Origin: Prosthecobacter debontii
GTDB taxonomy: Bacteria > Verrucomicrobiota > Verrucomicrobiia > Verrucomicrobiales > Akkermansiaceae
Assembly (NCBI GenBank): GCA_945883455.1
Contig: CAMCXJ010000034.1
Location: 1-15,545, forward strand
Reading direction: 5' to 3'
DNA length: 15,545 nucleotides
The notes under the pieces were generated by a model, which saw nothing but the letters and a program-made list of their open reading frames with translations, did no database searches and was not told the origin of the DNA. Shown piece after piece: positions 11,812-15,545 of this stretch. Made by a program: the position numbers and the translations under genes. Position 1 is the first letter of the stretch; the number at the start of each line of letters is the position of its first letter.

Positions 11812-12912
11812 ATGCGCCTCGCCGACCGCTACATCGCCAAGCAAGTCCTTGTGGGGACTTTGTATGCGATCGTGGTGCTCAGCCTCGTGCTGGTGATGGG
11901 GAACCTCTTTAAGCAGGTGCGCCCTCTGCTCGTTGAGCAACACGCGCCCCCCGGCTTGGTTTTCCGCTTCATCCTCAACGTGGTGCCGTTCTCGCTGATG
12001 TTTACGATCCCATGGGGCTTCCTTTCCGCCGTGATCCTGGTGTTCGGCAGGCTCTCGGGAGAAAACGAGATCACCGCTTTCCGTGTCGCGGGGATCAGCC
12101 TCGTGCGGCTCGCGCTGCCGGTATTCGTGATCGCCGCGCTGCTTTCGGGGCTTTGCGCCTGGGTCAATGTGAACGTTGTCCCGCTCGCCAAGGCCTCGCT
12201 CACGGAAATGCTTTACGAGCAGGTGAAGCGCGACCCGCGTTCCCTCCTCAATCCGGGCCTTGTGCAGTCCCGCTTCGAAAACCAAAAAGTCTTCGTCGAG
12301 AAACGCGTGGGTGATTCGCTGCAAGGCTTTCACCTTTACCAAGTTTCCAACGGCGACAACGGAGTGGCGGCACGTGCCGAAGCCTATGTCCATGCCGGCG
12401 AGGTATCGCTGGTCGTGGATGAGGAAAAAAAGCAACTGCGACTGAAGCTCATCGACGCGTTCATCGAGGCGAAAGGAGAAGATGGCACATCCGAATTCGC
12501 GTTCGCACGGGAGGCCGAGCCTTGGCTCTTTGATTTCGGATCCGTACAATACCGCAAGGTGCGTTCTTCGGCGATGACAAACCCGGAGATCCGCCGCTAC
12601 ATCGCGGAGAATCCGGACCTACCGGAAAAGAAGCGGGTCGAGCTCGGTGCGGAAATCACCAAGCGCTACAGCTTGTCGCTGGCCTGCCTTTCTTTCGCCT
12701 GCGTGGCTGTTCCGCTGGGTATGAAAGCCCGGCGCAAGGACACCTCGGGCGGGCTCGTTCTCAGCCTCGGGATCGGGATGCTCTATTACCTTTTCATGCT
12801 GGCCGCCGAGGGCTTCGAAAGCGATACCGCCGCCACCCTCGCGCTGTGGGCGCCGAATGTTTTGTGCGGCCTGCTCGGCTTGCACCTGTTCAGGAGGGCG
12901 CGGTTCAGGTAA
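11812..12912 (+). CDS. LptF/LptG family LPS export permease
   Basis: A 366-aa YjgP/YjgQ family inner-membrane subunit of the LptB2FG ABC transporter, which extracts LPS from the inner membrane and pushes it along the Lpt bridge to LptD. Three N-terminal membrane segments (about 12-34, 52-80, 97-120) are followed by a periplasmic beta-jellyroll (about 125-260, LLNPGLVQSRFENQKVFVEKR...) and three C-terminal segments (from about 280: YSLSLACLSFACVAVPLGM, then GLVLSLGIGMLYYLFM, then the last helix). The motif RLSGENEITAFRVAGIS is the coupling region facing LptB. LptF versus LptG cannot be decided. It is followed after 15 nt by sulP, so the two are probably cotranscribed. Confidence 0.9.
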   Translation: MRLADRYIAKQVLVGTLYAIVVLSLVLVMGNLFKQVRPLLVEQHAPPGLVFRFILNVVPFSLMFTIPWGFLSAVILVFGRLSGENEITAFRVAGISLVRLALPVFVIAALLSGLCAWVNVNVVPLAKASLTEMLYEQVKRDPRSLLNPGLVQSRFENQKVFVEKRVGDSLQGFHLYQVSNGDNGVAARAEAYVHAGEVSLVVDEEKKQLRLKLIDAFIEAKGEDGTSEFAFAREAEPWLFDFGSVQYRKVRSSAMTNPEIRRYIAENPDLPEKKRVELGAEITKRYSLSLACLSFACVAVPLGMKARRKDTSGGLVLSLGIGMLYYLFMLAAEGFESDTAATLALWAPNVLCGLLGLHLFRRARFR

Positions 12913-12927
12913 GCTTGGGGAAATGGC

Positions 12928-14802
12928 ATGATCTCCTGGCAATTCATCAAAAAAGCCTCCCGCCAGCTTCGGGGGTATTTCGCCACGGGGCAGATCGATT
13001 TCCTGCCCCGGGCGGGACCGGTCAATGCCTATTCCCGCGACAAGTTCGCCGCTGACATCCGGGCGGCCGGAAACGTCACGCTGCTGGCTCTGCCGCAGGC
13101 CATCGCCTACGCGGCCATCGCCGGCCTGGACGTGGTCTATGGGCTGGTGAGCGCGGCCGTGGCTGCGATGATCGCGCCGTTTTTCGCTAGCTCGCGCTTC
13201 AATGTCCCCGGCCCGACGAACGCGACGGCCTTCATGCTATTCAGCTTCTTTTCGGTGAACCCGGGGATGCAATCCCGCATCCCCGAGCTGCTGCCGCTGC
13301 TGGTTCTGCTTATCGCGATCTGCTCGGTGATCGGCGCGACACTCAAGGTGGCGGACCTGCTCCAATACGTTTCTCGCAGCGTGCTCGTCGGCTACATGGC
13401 GGGCGCGGCGGTGCTCATCATCGGCAACCAGCTCAAGCCGTTGCTCGGCCTTGACGCCTACGTGGATTCCGAGAAAACCGCGACATTTTTCGGCCTCGTT
13501 TGGGAGCTTATCACCTCCCTGCCGCGCACCGATTGGGTGCCGCTCACCATTGGCGCGGTCACGCTCCTCATCTATCTGGCTGTCCGGAAATGGAAAAAAT
13601 CGTGGCCCGCCTTCTCCATCGCGCTCGTCCTAGGCTCCGCGCTCTTCGGCCCGCTGATCCATTTCGACGTCGGCCCCTTCGCCGGGGAGGCGACGTTTAC
13701 CACCTTCGGCTTCGCGGAGCTGATGCCGGCCTGGCCCCATTTGGTGCGCGAGGGGATTTTTAACGACATCTCCGCCCTGCTGGGGCTCGCGCTCGCCATC
13801 GCTTTCCTAGCCTCGCTGGAAAACACCCTGATGGCGAAGTCGATCGCCTCACAAACCGGCGACCGGCTCGACCCGAACCAGGACATGCTCTCCATCGGCT
13901 ACGCGAACCTCGGCTCGGCGCTTGCGGGCGGGATGCCGGCGTCCGGTTCGCTCACGCGCTCGATGCTGAATGTCCAATCCGGAGCGGCCACCAAGGCGGC
14001 TCCCGTTTACACCGGGCTTTTCACACTGATCCTCGTCATCCTCATCGCCTGGTCCGGGGAAACGGGGATCAACCTCATCGACCACATCCCCAAGGCGGCA
14101 CTCGCGGTGCTGGTCATCGCGATTTCGTTTTCACTTTTCAACATCCGCCAGATCCGCATCTGCCTGCGCTCCACGGGGGACGATGCGTTGGTGATTGTAG
14201 TCACTTTCCTCGCCACCCTGCTCGCCCCGCTGCACGTCGCGATCTTCATCGGCGTCGCCATTTCCATCACCCTTTTTCTCAGGAAAGCCAGCAAGCCCTA
14301 CCTGACGGAATACGAGTTCAACGAGACCGGTGAGCTGCGCGAAAGGGAGGGCAAACGCGCGCGCCCCATCCCCGCGATCTCCATCGTGCACGTCGAGGGC
14401 GACCTGTTTTTCGGCGCCTCGGAGTTGTTCCGGACGCAGATCCAACGCATCGTCGCGGATCCCGCGATCAAGGTGATCATCCTGCGCCTGAAGAACGCCC
14501 GCCACCTCGACGCGACCAGCGTGTTCGCCCTGGAGGATCTGGCCGAGTTCATGCGCCGCAAAGGCCTCCACCTGCTCATCTCCGGCGCGACTAAGGACGT
14601 TTACAAGGTGCTCAAACGTTCGGGGATTTTGGAAACCCTCCAGCAAGGGGCCGATCGGACCCAGGGCGAGAGCAACATTTTTCTGACCATGCCCTCGAAC
14701 CCGAACATCTCCACCCGCGACGCCCTCCGCCGCGCCCAGCAGCTCCTCGGGACGAAAGAGGCAGACGTGCGCATTTTCTACGACCCCAACATGCGCCCCT
14801 GA
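12928..14802 (+). CDS. SulP family anion permease with C-terminal STAS domain
   Basis: Inner-membrane transporter of the SLC26/SulP family (624 aa) for sulfate, bicarbonate or dicarboxylates; substrate undetermined. The membrane part spans about residues 45-450 and contains the SulP signature region PQAIAYAAIAGLDVVYGL (where the common PP is DV), FNVPGPTNATAFML and the NLGSALAGGMPASGSLTRS segment typical of the family. A STAS domain covers about 477-572 (ISIVHVEGDLFFGAS... LKNARHLDATSVFALEDL). The start ATG 12928 follows GGGGA at a workable distance. It lies 15 nt after the lptF/G stop. Confidence 0.92.
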   Translation: MISWQFIKKASRQLRGYFATGQIDFLPRAGPVNAYSRDKFAADIRAAGNVTLLALPQAIAYAAIAGLDVVYGLVSAAVAAMIAPFFASSRFNVPGPTNATAFMLFSFFSVNPGMQSRIPELLPLLVLLIAICSVIGATLKVADLLQYVSRSVLVGYMAGAAVLIIGNQLKPLLGLDAYVDSEKTATFFGLVWELITSLPRTDWVPLTIGAVTLLIYLAVRKWKKSWPAFSIALVLGSALFGPLIHFDVGPFAGEATFTTFGFAELMPAWPHLVREGIFNDISALLGLALAIAFLASLENTLMAKSIASQTGDRLDPNQDMLSIGYANLGSALAGGMPASGSLTRSMLNVQSGAATKAAPVYTGLFTLILVILIAWSGETGINLIDHIPKAALAVLVIAISFSLFNIRQIRICLRSTGDDALVIVVTFLATLLAPLHVAIFIGVAISITLFLRKASKPYLTEYEFNETGELREREGKRARPIPAISIVHVEGDLFFGASELFRTQIQRIVADPAIKVIILRLKNARHLDATSVFALEDLAEFMRRKGLHLLISGATKDVYKVLKRSGILETLQQGADRTQGESNIFLTMPSNPNISTRDALRRAQQLLGTKEADVRIFYDPNMRP

Positions 14803-14846
14803 AGGCTAAGCTCCCGGTCGCCCGCCCGCCGCCCGCTACACGCCTG

Positions 14847-15497
14847 ATGTTCGCCATTGAACTCCGGGCTCAAAACGTTTCCTCTCGATCCGTGAAGCGG
14901 AAAAACTTCGGCGAGAGAAGCCATGGGGACAAGACAAGGCAGGCGCGGGAGAACCGCCATGTGAAGCTCGTGGAGGAGACGCCCGCGCCGGCGCTCGATG
15001 AGCACGACCTATTGCGGCTGGTGGCGGAAACGGAAATCCCTTTCCTGCTGATCCTCGATTGCGTGCAGGACCCGCATAACCTCGGGGCGATCCTGCGGAC
15101 GGCGGACGGTGCGGGCGTGCATGCCGTGATCGCGCCGAAGGACAAGGCGGTGGGAATCACGGAAACAGTGCGGCGCGTGTCCGTAGGCGCGGCGGATCAT
15201 GTGCCTTTTGTGCAGGTGACCAATCTCGCGAGGACGATGGAACAGCTCAAGGAAGCCGGGGTGTGGTTCGTGGGAACCTCCGACCGCGCGGAGAAAACAC
15301 TCTACGAACTCGACCTGCGCGGCCCGCTCGCGCTGGTGCTCGGCGCAGAGGAAAAAGGCATGCGCCGCCTCACCGAGGAAAACTGTGATTTCCTCGCCAA
15401 GCTGCCGATGGCCGGAAAAGTGGAATGCCTCAACGTCTCCGTCGCCACCGGCGTGTGCCTTTTCGAGGCGGTGCGGCAGCGGGCTGCTGGGTCTTGA
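14847..15497 (+). CDS. SpoU (TrmH/RlmB-like) rRNA 2'-O-methyltransferase, short N-terminus
   Basis: SAM-dependent ribose methyltransferase with the knotted SPOUT fold. The catalytic domain is very close to E. coli RlmB (23S rRNA Gm2251): motif 1 DPHNLGAILRTADGAG (75-90), VTNLARTMEQL, motif 2 LVLGAEEKGMRRL (163-175) and motif 3 PMAGKVECLNVSVATGVCLFEAV (187-209). The usual N-terminal substrate-binding domain of about 100 residues is missing: only some 65 basic, low-complexity residues precede the catalytic core. ATG 14847 is the only upstream ATG; GTG 14892 (VKRKNFGERSHG) is a plausible alternative. Lack of the domain may mean a different rRNA or tRNA target. It is 44 nt after sulP. Confidence 0.88.
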   Translation: MFAIELRAQNVSSRSVKRKNFGERSHGDKTRQARENRHVKLVEETPAPALDEHDLLRLVAETEIPFLLILDCVQDPHNLGAILRTADGAGVHAVIAPKDKAVGITETVRRVSVGAADHVPFVQVTNLARTMEQLKEAGVWFVGTSDRAEKTLYELDLRGPLALVLGAEEKGMRRLTEENCDFLAKLPMAGKVECLNVSVATGVCLFEAVRQRAAGS

Positions 15498-15500
15498 ATT

Positions 15501-15535
15501 CAGAGACCAGAGGCCAGAATCCAGAGGACAGAAAG
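15501..15535 (+). repeat. Tandem heptamer repeat (CAGAGNC)
   Basis: Five consecutive 7-bp units: CAGAGAC, CAGAGGC, CAGAATC, CAGAGGA, CAGAAAG. It starts 3 nt after the methyltransferase stop and runs towards the window edge, so its full length is not known. Confidence 0.65.
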
Positions 15536-15545
15536 ACCGAAATAT

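Overview
The window reads as a piece of a Gram-negative chromosome, most likely from Verrucomicrobiota (a Luteolibacter/Verrucomicrobium-like lineage). Three things point there. LptD and an LptF/G permease imply an LPS outer membrane. Most starts lack a Shine-Dalgarno sequence. The recA leader carries a perfect copy of the 14-bp motif TGTTC-N4-GAACA, which I recall as the published Verrucomicrobia LexA box. The phylum call is inference; genus cannot be fixed from here.

Left flank (1-6035), core genes: rsuA-type 16S rRNA pseudouridine synthase, a CX4C peroxiredoxin and SOS-controlled recA on the + strand, converging on a minus-strand pair lptD -> nitroreductase. Right flank (10074-15545), core genes: an HDAC-family deacetylase and tsaB (t6A tRNA modification) on the minus strand, then lptF/G -> sulP and a short RlmB-like SpoU rRNA methyltransferase on the plus strand.

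Between them (about 6046-9830) lies the most interesting part, which I read as a small, decaying chromosomal integron. A truncated integron-integrase-like tyrosine recombinase faces left (6046-6648). An AT-rich leader with an attI-like core site (GTTAGCC, 6863) and a possible outward promoter follows. Four gene cassettes then run rightwards, each closed by an attC-like imperfect palindrome (7779-7907, 8469-8597, 9177-9274, 9761-9830). The key evidence is reciprocal core pairing. The six bases opening a cassette are the complement of the R'' box that closes it: GTTAGCC/GGCTAAC for cassette 1 and GTTGTGC/GCACAAC for cassette 2 are exact, GTTATGT/GCATAAC for cassette 4 is 6 of 7, and cassette 3 fails this test.

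All four cassettes carry a pair of overlapping small genes: a DUF4230-like plus DUF1232-like membrane pair; an Unstab_antitox plus RelE/ParE toxin; a RelB/DinJ-like antitoxin plus a MazF/PemK-like toxin broken by an in-frame stop; and a DUF4258-like plus DUF2283 pair that may be another toxin-antitoxin system. Decay is visible: the integrase has lost its catalytic C-terminus and its end abuts lptD, the first cassette gene looks frameshifted at its start, and the MazF toxin has a nonsense codon. The array probably persists through toxin-antitoxin addiction rather than active recombination, and the integrase promoter may now read into lptD.
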